35,531 nt of DNA from Bacteroidales bacterium (GTDB taxonomy: Bacteria > Bacteroidota > Bacteroidia > Bacteroidales > Cfx3-03): the NCBI GenBank assembly GCA_023251485.1, contig JAHEYR010000013.1:1-35531 (forward strand), written 5' to 3'. Both the position numbers and the translations under genes were made by a program. The notes under the pieces were generated by a model that saw nothing but the letters and a program-made list of their open reading frames with translations, did not search any database and was not told the origin of the DNA. Below, in pieces: positions 16,182-24,800 of this stretch (position 1 is the stretch's first letter; every line of letters starts with the position of its first letter).

Positions 16182-16943
16182 TTATATTTCACGTATAGTA
16201 TTTGATTGAATCCATCCGGAGTTTCCGTTGGCTATCCCAATCTCTTTCCATTCTCCTATACGATCCATTACTCTCACTTTGGTGCCCTCATGAATAATAA
16301 ACTGATCTACACTCTTGGGATCTGGCGAACTCTTTACCCCTACAGCGGGTTCCATCACAATAGCTTCATTGGGGTTCAGCACGGCCTGGTGTGCCTGATA
16401 GGCCAGCACCATACCAAAACTGCCCGTAATAATGAAGAGAACAGCTGCATAGAATGAGAGAACGCGCATCAGCTTTCTTCGGGCAAAAAAGTAGATAGCT
16501 AACAATACCCAAAAGAAGGCAATGAGTGTTAAGCTAACATGGGCCATCCTATCAGGGGGGAGAATGTTTTTAGCACTATTGTACCACCTGACATAAAAAA
16601 GCGTGGGGACTGCCTCAAATTTATCTGCAAGACGTGTATTTGAAAGCCGTATATTGTGTGCAATCTCAGCATCGTTAGGAGCTAGTTTTTTTGCTTTCTC
16701 ATAATAGAGAATAGCCATAGGCATGTTGCCCAGTTTGAAATAGGAGTTTCCTAAGTTATAAAAGAGTACTGGTGAAGTATAGCCCTGGTTAACCAACGGC
16801 TCGTAAATTTTTACGGCAGCTTCGTATTGTCCTGAAAAATAAGCCTTATTGGCATTGGCCACTTGCTGTTCTGGAGTAGAGGCCCAAAGCGTCAACGGCA
16901 ATATCAGTATCAGGAGAGTGTATATCTTTTTCAGCGTATTCAT
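16182..16943 (-). CDS. batE: BatE: TPR-SH3 aerotolerance protein
   Basis: 253 residues from the ATG at 16943; the longer frame to 17075 overlaps batD and lacks an N-terminal signal. Signal peptide KKIYTLLILILPLTLWAS, two TPR units in the periplasm (ANKAYFSGQYEAAVKIYEPL and NLGNSYFKLGNMPMAILYY), two transmembrane helices (about residues 137-155 and 163-183, the first VSLTLIAFFWVLLAIYFFA), and a C-terminal bacterial SH3 domain (VGVKSSPDPKSVDQFIIHEG to GNSGWIQSNTI). This is the BatE architecture. It lies 10 bases after batD and is the last classic member of the operon. Confidence 0.9.
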   Translation of the reverse strand: MNTLKKIYTLLILILPLTLWASTPEQQVANANKAYFSGQYEAAVKIYEPLVNQGYTSPVLFYNLGNSYFKLGNMPMAILYYEKAKKLAPNDAEIAHNIRLSNTRLADKFEAVPTLFYVRWYNSAKNILPPDRMAHVSLTLIAFFWVLLAIYFFARRKLMRVLSFYAAVLFIITGSFGMVLAYQAHQAVLNPNEAIVMEPAVGVKSSPDPKSVDQFIIHEGTKVRVMDRIGEWKEIGIANGNSGWIQSNTIREI

Positions 16944-16953
16944 CTTCTGTAGC

Positions 16954-18840
16954 TTATTTAAGTTCATTTTCGATCGTCGTGATAAGGGTAATTGTTGAAT
17001 CATAAACTTGTTGTAAGTCGCTCTCTTTTCCGGCAGGCGCAAATCGTGCATACTCACATTTTTCAAGCATTGCAATCAGATTGTCAACGGTAGCCTCTGT
17101 GATTTTGTTTTCGAGCAACGTCTCTCTAACTGTATCCATCGAAAGGTCTGCTCGTTTTATGTAGAACTTATCACTTAAATAATTCCATAATGCTTGCGAT
17201 ATTTCCTCATAAAAACGGTCACTATTTTTCGCAGTAAGGAAGCTTTTCGCTTTAGTTAAACGCTTCTTGGCCATCCGTGTTGCTTTTCTGTTTTTCATTA
17301 ATGCCAAATCGCGTCTCTTCTTTATTTCGTTTTTCATCGTTACAAGGAAAACACAGAAAAGCAGGAAGGGAAGTATTAATGCGATCCAGAAGCCAATGGA
17401 ATTCCAGAAAAAATCATCATATTTCTTTAGTTTGGGTACTTCTCTTTTGATATATCTAATGTCGCTATCCAGACTTTTTACCACATCTTGCGAAGCACCG
17501 GTGGTATAACTTCTCCCATCTCCTTTGGCTACATTTATTGTGTAGGCAGGGGATGTCTGAGTTACGTAACGGCGTTGAGCCAAATCAAAATAGGTGAAGC
17601 TAAACGGTTTGATATTAAACTTGCCCGGATTTCGTGGAATCAATAAATACTCAAAAGTCTTGCTACCAGAAATACCATTTCCTGATGAAGTAATATTATC
17701 TGAAACCTTTGGATCATAAACTTCAAAGTCGGTAGGAAAAGTAATTTTTGGATTTTCAATTAACTTAATGTTCCCTTTTCCTGAAACCGTAATCTTCAAG
17801 GTTATAGGTTCGTCAGCTTTTACAGACGATTTATCAATGGAAGTGCTGAAATTAAACTGCCCAACAGCACCCGTAAAGTCGACCGGTTTCCCAGAACCAT
17901 TGGGTACACTGGGAAGCGATTGTACATTGATAACCAGACTATTTGAAGTGAGGCTTCGTTTAACTTGTTGAACCTGAGGTCCGGAAAATACATCATCAAA
18001 GAAGCTATCGAAGAAAGGATCGTTTCCAAAAGGATCACTTCCTCTTTTTTTCTTAGCTTGCTTGATTGCCATTTGAGCAACTACATCAACCTGAATCGGC
18101 TGAATAATTAATTTGCCTGCTTTTTGTGGAAACAAGGCTTCTTTTTTTATCTCCGCAACGGCATATTGTTGTCCATTTATTCGTTCAGTATATTGTTTGG
18201 GTTTAACATTGGCCTCCAATAGATCTTGTGCCCAGAATCCAACACTCGATGGCAGTTTTGTGACCGCATATTCAGGGATAGGTACCCGTGTATATATTTT
18301 GTAATCTACCAAGACCTGTTCACCCTCCATCGGGTTAGACTTGCTCACAAAAGCTTTCAGAAAAACATCTTTCGCCCCAAGAGCCATAGAAGCTGTCCCC
18401 CCTGTCCCTTGTTGTTGCGAACCGGATGACTGTCCCTTTACAACTTTAATGGTTAGAGAATTAGATTTATATTTTTGGCCACCAACCGTAATAGTGGCTC
18501 CACCTATTGTGAAAGTTCCAAGTTGAGTCGCTTGCAAATAAAAAGAGAAACTGGTTGAGATGCTTTGCGTCATCGCACCATTAATGATTTGAACATTGGA
18601 GCTGGTAGATCCATTAGGACCTGATAATACAGAAAATCCTGTCATTTGGGGTCCAATGAAATTCGTTCCGTTGGCATTTACGGAAAAAACAATTTGAAAT
18701 TGTTCTCCAAGTCCCACTTCCCTGGGGCCAGAAGCGACAAATTCAATATTTGCTGCCATTAAAATAGTAGTTGGAAGCAAGAGCACCCAAAAGAGGAAAA
18801 ATCCAAAAAGGAGTGATGGTTTTCTTCGTTTGTTCAGCAT
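16954..18840 (-). CDS. batD: BatD: large periplasmic/membrane protein of the Bat complex
   Basis: 628 residues from the ATG at 18840; the TTG at 18879 would overlap batC. A signal peptide (about 1-30, LLFGFFLFWVLLLPTTILMAA) leads to several Ig-like beta domains, the first with NIEFVASGPREVGLGEQF and a later one with SVKADEPITLKITVSGKGNIKLI, the usual BatD (DUF11-like, oxygen tolerance) pattern. A linker with FGNDPFFDSFFDDVF lies between them. A single transmembrane helix follows (SIGFWIALILPFLLFCVFLVT), then a basic cytoplasmic tail of about 125 residues ending in a helical domain (ISQALWNYLSDKFYI). It is thought to contact BatA/BatB. Confidence 0.92.
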   Translation of the reverse strand: MLNKRRKPSLLFGFFLFWVLLLPTTILMAANIEFVASGPREVGLGEQFQIVFSVNANGTNFIGPQMTGFSVLSGPNGSTSSNVQIINGAMTQSISTSFSFYLQATQLGTFTIGGATITVGGQKYKSNSLTIKVVKGQSSGSQQQGTGGTASMALGAKDVFLKAFVSKSNPMEGEQVLVDYKIYTRVPIPEYAVTKLPSSVGFWAQDLLEANVKPKQYTERINGQQYAVAEIKKEALFPQKAGKLIIQPIQVDVVAQMAIKQAKKKRGSDPFGNDPFFDSFFDDVFSGPQVQQVKRSLTSNSLVINVQSLPSVPNGSGKPVDFTGAVGQFNFSTSIDKSSVKADEPITLKITVSGKGNIKLIENPKITFPTDFEVYDPKVSDNITSSGNGISGSKTFEYLLIPRNPGKFNIKPFSFTYFDLAQRRYVTQTSPAYTINVAKGDGRSYTTGASQDVVKSLDSDIRYIKREVPKLKKYDDFFWNSIGFWIALILPFLLFCVFLVTMKNEIKKRRDLALMKNRKATRMAKKRLTKAKSFLTAKNSDRFYEEISQALWNYLSDKFYIKRADLSMDTVRETLLENKITEATVDNLIAMLEKCEYARFAPAGKESDLQQVYDSTITLITTIENELK

Positions 18841-18872
18841 AGTATTAATGTTGTCGGTTTTCAGTTTCAAAG

Positions 18873-19637
18873 TTACCAATCTTTCTCAATGTAAACAGCG
18901 GCTGCCTTGGCTTTTTGTTTTCTTAGCTTATCCAGCGTTTTTTTCTCATCATTTTTTAACGCATCAAGCATCCGTTGTGCATCATCTTTAGATAGCTTAT
19001 TCGGTTGTTGTTGATTTTGTTGCTGTTGTTTTTGATCGTTCTTTTGATCTTTTTTCTGATCCTGTTTGTCTTTCTTATCGTCTTTTTTATCCTGATCTTT
19101 ATTCTTTCCGTTCTTTCCGTCTTTATTTTTGTCTTTATCCTTATCGTTACCTTTTTTATTTTTATCTTGTTGCTGCTGCTGCTGTTTCAGCTTCTGAAGG
19201 GCATAGGCCAGGTTATAGCGAGTATTCTGATCTTGCGGGTTCCTTCGTAAAGATTGCTTATAGGCATCAACGGCTTCTTTATATTGGTTCGATTTCATAA
19301 AGGCATTACCCAGATTATGAAGCGTTGTCGGCAACGTAGAAGGCTTGCCAAAACGCTTACCGGCAGCCTTTTGAAGAGCCGATTGATAATGTTGTAGGGC
19401 TTCTTTGTAGTTGTCTTGTTTATACAGCGCATTTCCAAGATTATATTGCGCTCTGATCGATGATGTATCTTTTTCAACAGCCTTCCGATAATTTATCTCA
19501 GCTTCTTTATATTTTTTATCTTCATAAAAACTGTTTCCTCTTCTTAAAAGACTGCGGCTATTCTGAGCCATCATAATGGATGGAAGCGCTATCAGACTTG
19601 TAAGGAGAAATACAATTATTGCCAATCGTTTCGTCAT
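18873..19637 (-). CDS. batC: BatC: TPR protein with charged tail
   Basis: 254 residues from the ATG at 19637. Signal peptide MTKRLAIIVFLLTSLIALPS, then about three TPR units (RGNSFYEDKKYKEAEINYRK, YNLGNALYKQDNYKEALQHY, HNLGNAFMKSNQYKEAVDAY). From about residue 150 to 210 is a low-complexity linker of Lys, Asp, Asn and Gln, followed by LSKDDAQRMLDALKNDEKKTLDKLR and a short basic end. This is the BatC layout. It starts 13 bases after batB. The linker produces a hydrophobic antisense frame that should be ignored. Confidence 0.92.
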   Translation of the reverse strand: MTKRLAIIVFLLTSLIALPSIMMAQNSRSLLRRGNSFYEDKKYKEAEINYRKAVEKDTSSIRAQYNLGNALYKQDNYKEALQHYQSALQKAAGKRFGKPSTLPTTLHNLGNAFMKSNQYKEAVDAYKQSLRRNPQDQNTRYNLAYALQKLKQQQQQQDKNKKGNDKDKDKNKDGKNGKNKDQDKKDDKKDKQDQKKDQKNDQKQQQQNQQQPNKLSKDDAQRMLDALKNDEKKTLDKLRKQKAKAAAVYIEKDW

Positions 19638-19650
19638 GTGTAAGTCCTCC

Positions 19651-20673
19651 TTAGTCGAACAATTTAATACGATCAGCCCAACGGGCTTTTCGTTCGAAGA
19701 TGAATATTTCACAAATTAATAGGAGTAGAGCCAAGGCCAGAAAATATTGAAAACGATCTTCATAATCAGAGAATACTCTACTGTCGATAGATGATTTCTC
19801 TAGTTTATCAATGTTATTCAATACATCTTTCAGGCTATTGGTATTATTACCGCTGATATAAACTCCATTACCTGCATTCGCTATTTCGCCAAGGGCTACG
19901 GGGTTCATTTTTGTGATAATAGTATTTCCATCTTTGTCTTTTTTATAACCAGCTGTTTTTCCATTAATAACCATCGGAATTGGAGCGCCTTCAGGTGATC
20001 CCATTCCAACAGTATAAACGCGAATATCTTTGTCGTAAGCCTCTTTTGCTTTAGCGATGGCGTCATCCTGATGATTCTCTCCATCCGTTACGATGATAAT
20101 GGCCTTCGATTTCTTACTTTCACCAAATGAACTTACACATTGATCGATAGCTTCACCAATAGCGGTACCCTGTGTAGGAACCATGCCCGGGTTTATTCCA
20201 TCCAGAAAGAGACGGGCAGCAGCATAATCCGTTGTAATGGGCATCTGAGTATATGCTTTTCCTGCAAAAACAACCATTCCAATTCTGTCGTTTGAGAGAT
20301 TATCAATTAAACGCGAAACTGCTTGTTTAGCACGTTCAATTCTATTTGGCTGAATATCTTCGCTGAGCATCGAATTCGATACGTCGAGTGCAATCATGAT
20401 ATCAATTCCTTTGCGCTCAACCTTTTCAATACGCGACCCAATCTGAGGATTTGCCAATGCCAATACCAATGCGGCAAACGAAGATAAGAGGAGTATAAAT
20501 TTATAGAAGAGCCTCTTTTTTGAATAATCGGGCATCAGTAGCTTCACTACTTCAGCATCACCATAACGTTGTAATGCTTTCTTCTTCCATCTTAACATAA
20601 GTATGTAGAGCACAAGTAATAAAGGTACAAGTGCAAAAAGATAGAAGTAATATGGATGTTCAAATCTAAGCAT
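19651..20673 (-). CDS. batB: BatB: membrane-anchored VWA protein
   Basis: 340 residues from the ATG at 20673 (the TTG at 20679 is unlikely). Two N-terminal helices (about 9-27 and 56-75), a von Willebrand A domain with MIDAS DVSNS (97-101) and later conserved TQMPITTDY, PTQGTAIGEAI and IIVTDGENHQDD, and a C-terminal helix (YFLALALLLLICEIFIF). It is the standard BatB form. The VWA domain is probably periplasmic and could bind metal-dependent partners; together with BatA it would form the core of the complex acted on by MoxR. It lies 14 bases after batA. Confidence 0.94.
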   Translation of the reverse strand: MLRFEHPYYFYLFALVPLLLVLYILMLRWKKKALQRYGDAEVVKLLMPDYSKKRLFYKFILLLSSFAALVLALANPQIGSRIEKVERKGIDIMIALDVSNSMLSEDIQPNRIERAKQAVSRLIDNLSNDRIGMVVFAGKAYTQMPITTDYAAARLFLDGINPGMVPTQGTAIGEAIDQCVSSFGESKKSKAIIIVTDGENHQDDAIAKAKEAYDKDIRVYTVGMGSPEGAPIPMVINGKTAGYKKDKDGNTIITKMNPVALGEIANAGNGVYISGNNTNSLKDVLNNIDKLEKSSIDSRVFSDYEDRFQYFLALALLLLICEIFIFERKARWADRIKLFD

Positions 20674-20687
20674 AACCAATCATTAAA

Positions 20688-21683
20688 TTAAGGTAACCTT
20701 CTGAAAACTGAGTATCTCAAAAGAAGTTCGGTAATCAGTAAAATCAAACCTGCAAGAGCCCAAGGCATAAACTCCTCACTCTTTTTTCTGAATTCAGTAA
20801 CATCGACTTTAGATTTCTCCATTCTGTCGATTTCTTTATAAATATTAGATAGTGCGTCTTTATTGACGGCTCTGAAATATTTAGCTCCGGTCATATCGGC
20901 AATTCGTTTTAACAAGGGCTCATCTATCTGTACCTCCATATTCTGGATTTGTGTCCCGAAAGGAGTCTGAACAGGGATGGGAGCATAGCCTTGTGTGCCT
21001 ACACCAATGGTATAAACCCTGACACCATAAAGCTTGGCTATTTCTGCAGCTGACACAGGATCTACTGACCCCATGTTATTTACACCATCTGTTAAAAGGA
21101 TAATTACTTTGCTGATAGCTTTACTCTCTTTCAACCGGTTGACAGCAGTTGCCAGTCCATCACCCAGAGCCGTTCCATCTTCAATCATTCCACTTTGAAG
21201 CTCCTTATATAGGTTTGTCAAAACAACGTGGTCGGTAGTCAATGGACACTGGGTAAAACTCTCACCACTAAATACAACCAATCCAATACGATCGGTGGGA
21301 CGACCATTAATAAAGTCGATTCCAACCTCTTTGGCTGCTTCAATACGGTTGGGCGTGAAATCTTGTGCCAACATACTGCCAGAGATATCCATTGCCATTA
21401 CAATATCGATGCCTTCAACGCTGATATCCCGATGGTTTGAAGTGCTTTGTGGCCGAGCCAATGCAATGATTAGCAAAACCAGTGCAATCATTCTTAAGGC
21501 AAAAAGTCCATGGTATAGCCATGTTTTACTACCTCTGCTTACTTTGGCAAAGGGCGACGTACTCGAAACCCGTAATGAGGGCTGGCTTTTACGAAATCGT
21601 AGCACATACCAAACAATGATAGGGGGTATTAGCAACAATAAGTAAAAATATTCGGTCGAAGCAAATAGAATATGGTTAAACAT
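20688..21683 (-). CDS. batA: BatA: membrane-anchored VWA protein
   Basis: 331 residues. Helices at about 10-27 and 57-76, VWA domain with MIDAS DISGS (99-103) and conserved TQCPLTTDH, EDGTALGDGLA and ILLTDGVNNMG, and a final helix (WALAGLILLITELLL). BatA and BatB are paralogues that share the order and spacing of motifs. The ATG at 21683 gives FNHILFASTEYFYLLLL, a normal start. It lies 10 bases after the preceding gene. In Bacteroides the bat genes are linked to survival in oxygen; the molecular role is unresolved. Confidence 0.94.
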   Translation of the reverse strand: MFNHILFASTEYFYLLLLIPPIIVWYVLRFRKSQPSLRVSSTSPFAKVSRGSKTWLYHGLFALRMIALVLLIIALARPQSTSNHRDISVEGIDIVMAMDISGSMLAQDFTPNRIEAAKEVGIDFINGRPTDRIGLVVFSGESFTQCPLTTDHVVLTNLYKELQSGMIEDGTALGDGLATAVNRLKESKAISKVIILLTDGVNNMGSVDPVSAAEIAKLYGVRVYTIGVGTQGYAPIPVQTPFGTQIQNMEVQIDEPLLKRIADMTGAKYFRAVNKDALSNIYKEIDRMEKSKVDVTEFRKKSEEFMPWALAGLILLITELLLRYSVFRRLP

Positions 21684-21693
21684 GTTCAGTACT

Positions 21694-22698
21694 TTAATTC
21701 GTCAGTGATTTAGGATTGGTTGGTTCTGCTTCAGTAGGCTTCTTCTCAGCCTTCTCTTCAACAGGTACCGGTTTTGTCGTTTCAACAAAATCATAAGCCG
21801 TTCCCATATTTTCTTCATTCTCATTTGTTTCAGGTACACCCTTAGCAAATTTCACCATGTCGGCAGTAAAGAATAATGATCTGAGTTTGTTTATGGAGCG
21901 TTCTTGTAATGATAATCTTGTCATGGCTTCCAATATCTCATCAGAAGTCATTTCCTGAGCCATCACACCAAACCGTTGTCCTAAATATTCTCTCAGAATA
22001 TCAGTAAGTCCGGTATAAAATTCTTTATATCTTCCTTTTTTCCAGAGCGATTCTTCTTTAAGATGATCTAAAGCCTCGAGCGCTTTGACATGTGCCGGGA
22101 CTTCAGGTTTCGGTTTAAAAAGAATAAGTGGTTTCTTACTCTTTTTTCTCAAATAGACCGTATAAGCAATAACAGCGATAGCCCCTAATGCCATAACACC
22201 AAAAATCCAGGGTAATACTTCACCCCCGGTTAAAGGAGCATGCATTACATCTTTTATATCCTTTATAGCTTTTGTAGTATCAACTGCTACTGTCGTATAT
22301 TGCAAAATCACAGAATCTGATACAATCATACTGGTATCTTTTCCTACTCCCGTTCTGAATGGAAGTTTGGGAAATGCAATATATCCGGTATCAAAAGAGG
22401 TAACAGTAAGTTTCTGACTATATTGTTTCCAGTTTTTCTCACTTCCTTTTAAGGTATCGATAGCTCCTCTTTTTACTACCTCCAGCTTACCCAATGAATC
22501 AGGAATAGAAGGCCATAGCAGTTTTTTAGTGGAAGGAACCTGTACATGGATGGTTAAAACCACTTGTTGTCCAATAGACCTGCGCAAGGTGTCGGCTTTT
22601 ACAACCGCCTTTTCTACAGATTTATTCTGTTGAGCAACTCCTTCAAAGGAAAATAATACCGCAAACAGCAGCAACAATATATTAATAGAGCGAATCAT
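21694..22698 (-). CDS. Bat-operon membrane protein with periplasmic Ig-like domain (DUF4381/BatD-like)
   Basis: 334 residues. Signal peptide (INILLLLFAVLFSFEGVAQ), a periplasmic beta-rich domain of about 115 residues (SIGQQVVLTIHVQVPS, LPFRTGVGKDTSMIVSDSV), one transmembrane helix (WIFGVMALGAIAVIAYTVYL, about 165-184), then a cytoplasmic helical segment (LEALDHLKEESLWKKGRYKE, YTGLTDILREYLGQRFGV) like the tail of BatD, and a Pro/Glu/Lys-rich C-terminus. It resembles a shortened BatD and is found between DUF58 and batA in Bacteroidetes bat operons. The gap to DUF58 is 24 bases and to batA 10 bases. Confidence 0.75.
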   Translation of the reverse strand: MIRSINILLLLFAVLFSFEGVAQQNKSVEKAVVKADTLRRSIGQQVVLTIHVQVPSTKKLLWPSIPDSLGKLEVVKRGAIDTLKGSEKNWKQYSQKLTVTSFDTGYIAFPKLPFRTGVGKDTSMIVSDSVILQYTTVAVDTTKAIKDIKDVMHAPLTGGEVLPWIFGVMALGAIAVIAYTVYLRKKSKKPLILFKPKPEVPAHVKALEALDHLKEESLWKKGRYKEFYTGLTDILREYLGQRFGVMAQEMTSDEILEAMTRLSLQERSINKLRSLFFTADMVKFAKGVPETNENEENMGTAYDFVETTKPVPVEEKAEKKPTEAEPTNPKSLTN

Positions 22699-22722
22699 AG
22701 ACTTAGTATGGTTTAAACAACA

Positions 22723-23598
22723 CTATTTCCGCATTTCACGCCTTTTGAACAGATTGCCAAGTGGCCTTACATAATCCTGATCAGTAGCAATGTTGGCAAA
22801 ATCAGTACCGGTTTTATTAAAGAGGGTAGTAATCTGTTGATCGGTTTCAGTCCACCAGTTTTTATAGGCATCACGAATAGACTTCCTCGCGGTATCTACC
22901 CAAACCTGTTCGCCGGTTTCGTTATCCAATAGCTTTACCATTCCTACATCGGCCAGTTCCGTCTCGCGATGATCATAGATTCTGAGAGCCACCAGGTCGT
23001 GTTTATTACCTGCAATGCGCAATGCCGTTTCAAATCCTTTATCTATAAAGTCTGATATCACAAAAGTTGTACATCTCTTTTTAATAGCATTGGTTAGATA
23101 ACGTAATGCTACACTGATATCGGTTTTATTACTTTCGGGTTTGAAATCAATTAACTCGCGGATTATGCGTAGAATATGCGACGATCCTTTCTTTGGTGGA
23201 ATAAATTTCTCTACCTTATCACTAAAGAAAATCACCCCCACTTTGTCATTATTATTAATGGCAGAAAAGGCAAGTACTGCAGCGATCTCGGTCATTTGCT
23301 CTTCTTTTAATTTGGAACGGGTGCCAAAAAAATTAGAACCACTAACGTCGATCAGCAACATCACTGTCAGTTCGCGTTCTTCTTCGAAAACTTTTACAAA
23401 AGGATGGCTAAAGCGAGCAGTAACGTTCCAATCAATATTGCGAATGTCGTCGCCATATTGATATTCACGAACCTCACTAAAGGCCATACCTTTACCTTTA
23501 AACGCACTATGGTATTGTCCCGAGAAAATCTGGCGCGACAATCCACGCGTCTTTATTTCGATCTTGCGAACCTTCTTTAGTATATCAGTAGTTTCCAT
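22723..23598 (-). CDS. DUF58 / VWA-like protein of the bat operon
   Basis: 291 residues from the ATG at 23598 (the frame to 23637 overlaps moxR). The DUF58 signature REYQYGDDIRNIDWNVTAR (44-62) is intact, followed by a VWA-type strand with MIDAS-like DVSGS (84-88) and the later CTTFVISDFID motif. No signal peptide or helix, so it is a soluble cytoplasmic partner. DUF58 proteins always pair with MoxR ATPases and probably link them to the membrane VWA proteins. It begins 7 bases after moxR. Confidence 0.93.
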   Translation of the reverse strand: METTDILKKVRKIEIKTRGLSRQIFSGQYHSAFKGKGMAFSEVREYQYGDDIRNIDWNVTARFSHPFVKVFEEERELTVMLLIDVSGSNFFGTRSKLKEEQMTEIAAVLAFSAINNNDKVGVIFFSDKVEKFIPPKKGSSHILRIIRELIDFKPESNKTDISVALRYLTNAIKKRCTTFVISDFIDKGFETALRIAGNKHDLVALRIYDHRETELADVGMVKLLDNETGEQVWVDTARKSIRDAYKNWWTETDQQITTLFNKTGTDFANIATDQDYVRPLGNLFKRREMRK

Positions 23599-23605
23599 CT
23601 GTAGA

Positions 23606-24604
23606 CTAGGGTACTTCAACCATGTTGAGGATCTCATTGATGATATCCTCCGAAGAAATATTTTCTGCTTCTGCTTCGTAACTTAAACCGATACGATGGC
23701 GCAAGACATCATGAGCAATAGCACGTACATCTTCTGGAATAACATAACCACGACGTTTGATGAATGCGTACGCTTTTGAAGCAAGCGCAAGGTTGATACT
23801 TGCACGTGGTGAAGCGCCGTAGCTAATCATGCTACGATATTTCCCCAGTTTGTAGTCTTCAGGGAAACGACTTGCAAAAACAATATCGGTAATATAATTT
23901 TCGATTTTCTCATCAAGATATACTGCGCGGGTTACCTCTTTGGCTTTCAAAATATCTTGTGGCGAGATAAGCGGGCGGGTAGATGGAAACGTTTGAGCTA
24001 TGTTTTGGCGAAGAATCTTCTTCTCCTCTTCTTTTTGAGGATATTTGATAATCACTTTCAGCATAAAACGGTCGACCTGAGCTTCAGGTAGTGGATACGT
24101 TCCCTCTTGTTCTATCGGGTTTTGTGTTGCCAGTACCAAAAATGGTTCAGGAAGCTTGAAGGTTTGGCCTCCTATGGTGACTTGCCGTTCTTGCATGGCT
24201 TCGAGCAATGCACTCTGAACCTTTGCTGGTGAACGGTTTATTTCGTCTGCCAAAACAAAATTTGCAAAAATAGGTCCCTGACGTACTTCAAATTCCTCAC
24301 GCTTCTGACTGTATATCAGCGTACCGATAAGGTCAGCGGGTAACAGATCGGGTGTAAACTGAATACGGCTGAATTTAGCGTCTATAATTCCAGCCAGCGA
24401 CTTAATGGCCAATGTCTTTGCTAATCCGGGTACACCTTCAAGTAAGATGTGTCCGTTTGACAATAATCCGATCAGTAGGCGTTCAACCATATGTTTCTGC
24501 CCAACGATCACTTTCCCCATTTCCATGGAGATCATATCGACAAAGGCACTTTCGCGCTGGATGCGTTCATTTAGTTCCTTGATGTCTGTTTCGATCATAA
24601 TCAT
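23606..24604 (-). CDS. moxR: MoxR-family AAA+ ATPase
   Basis: 332 residues. Walker A GVPGLAKT (57-64), Walker B with VLADEINR (117-124), sensor 1 LVLATQNPIEQEGTYPLPEAQ followed by the Arg finger region DRFMLKV, and a C-terminal lid with GASPRASINLALASKAYAF. It is a cytoplasmic chaperone-type ATPase that remodels VWA-containing complexes; here it leads the bat operon. Two ATGs (24604 and 24598) give nearly the same N-terminus (MIMIETD). A -7 element lies at 24620-24627. Confidence 0.95.
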   Translation of the reverse strand: MIMIETDIKELNERIQRESAFVDMISMEMGKVIVGQKHMVERLLIGLLSNGHILLEGVPGLAKTLAIKSLAGIIDAKFSRIQFTPDLLPADLIGTLIYSQKREEFEVRQGPIFANFVLADEINRSPAKVQSALLEAMQERQVTIGGQTFKLPEPFLVLATQNPIEQEGTYPLPEAQVDRFMLKVIIKYPQKEEEKKILRQNIAQTFPSTRPLISPQDILKAKEVTRAVYLDEKIENYITDIVFASRFPEDYKLGKYRSMISYGASPRASINLALASKAYAFIKRRGYVIPEDVRAIAHDVLRHRIGLSYEAEAENISSEDIINEILNMVEVP

Positions 24605-24619
24605 TCTCGTTTAGTGGTA

Positions 24620-24627
24620 CAAAAATA
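24620..24627 (-). promoter_or_regulatory. Bacteroidetes -7 element for the bat operon
   Basis: TATTTTTG on the - strand, 15 bases before the first moxR ATG, so the 5' leader would be very short. No TTTG at -33 is seen; the nearby TGAAAGCC is a poor candidate. Confidence 0.4.
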
Positions 24628-24736
24628 GCAGGAGGCGTGAGTATACTTGGCTTTCAGCCTGTTAAAAAATGTTAAATGAAAAACTAAAAGATGTTAAATG
24701 CCCTTGACCTACTGGCAGTAAGTGTTTTGTATAAAC

Positions 24737-24783
24737 AAATACCCCGTCAGGATTAAGATACTTTTCTTCTTGACGGGGTATTT
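24737..24783 (-). terminator. Terminator after the peptidase gene
   Basis: Perfect 13-base arms AAATACCCCGTCA (24737-24749) and TGACGGGGTATTT (24771-24783) with a 21-base loop. On the - strand it starts 17 bases after the peptidase stop and runs into TATTTGTTTAT. It separates the peptidase unit from the bat operon. The loop is long for a terminator. Confidence 0.7.
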
Positions 24784-24800
24784 ATATTTAATATGATCAA

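Noticed and set aside
19005-19250. Very hydrophobic frame (Leu/Ile/Phe-rich) opposite batC
   Set aside because: It is the antisense of the Lys/Asp/Asn/Gln low-complexity linker of BatC; such codons read backwards as Leu, Ile and Phe. Not a membrane peptide gene.
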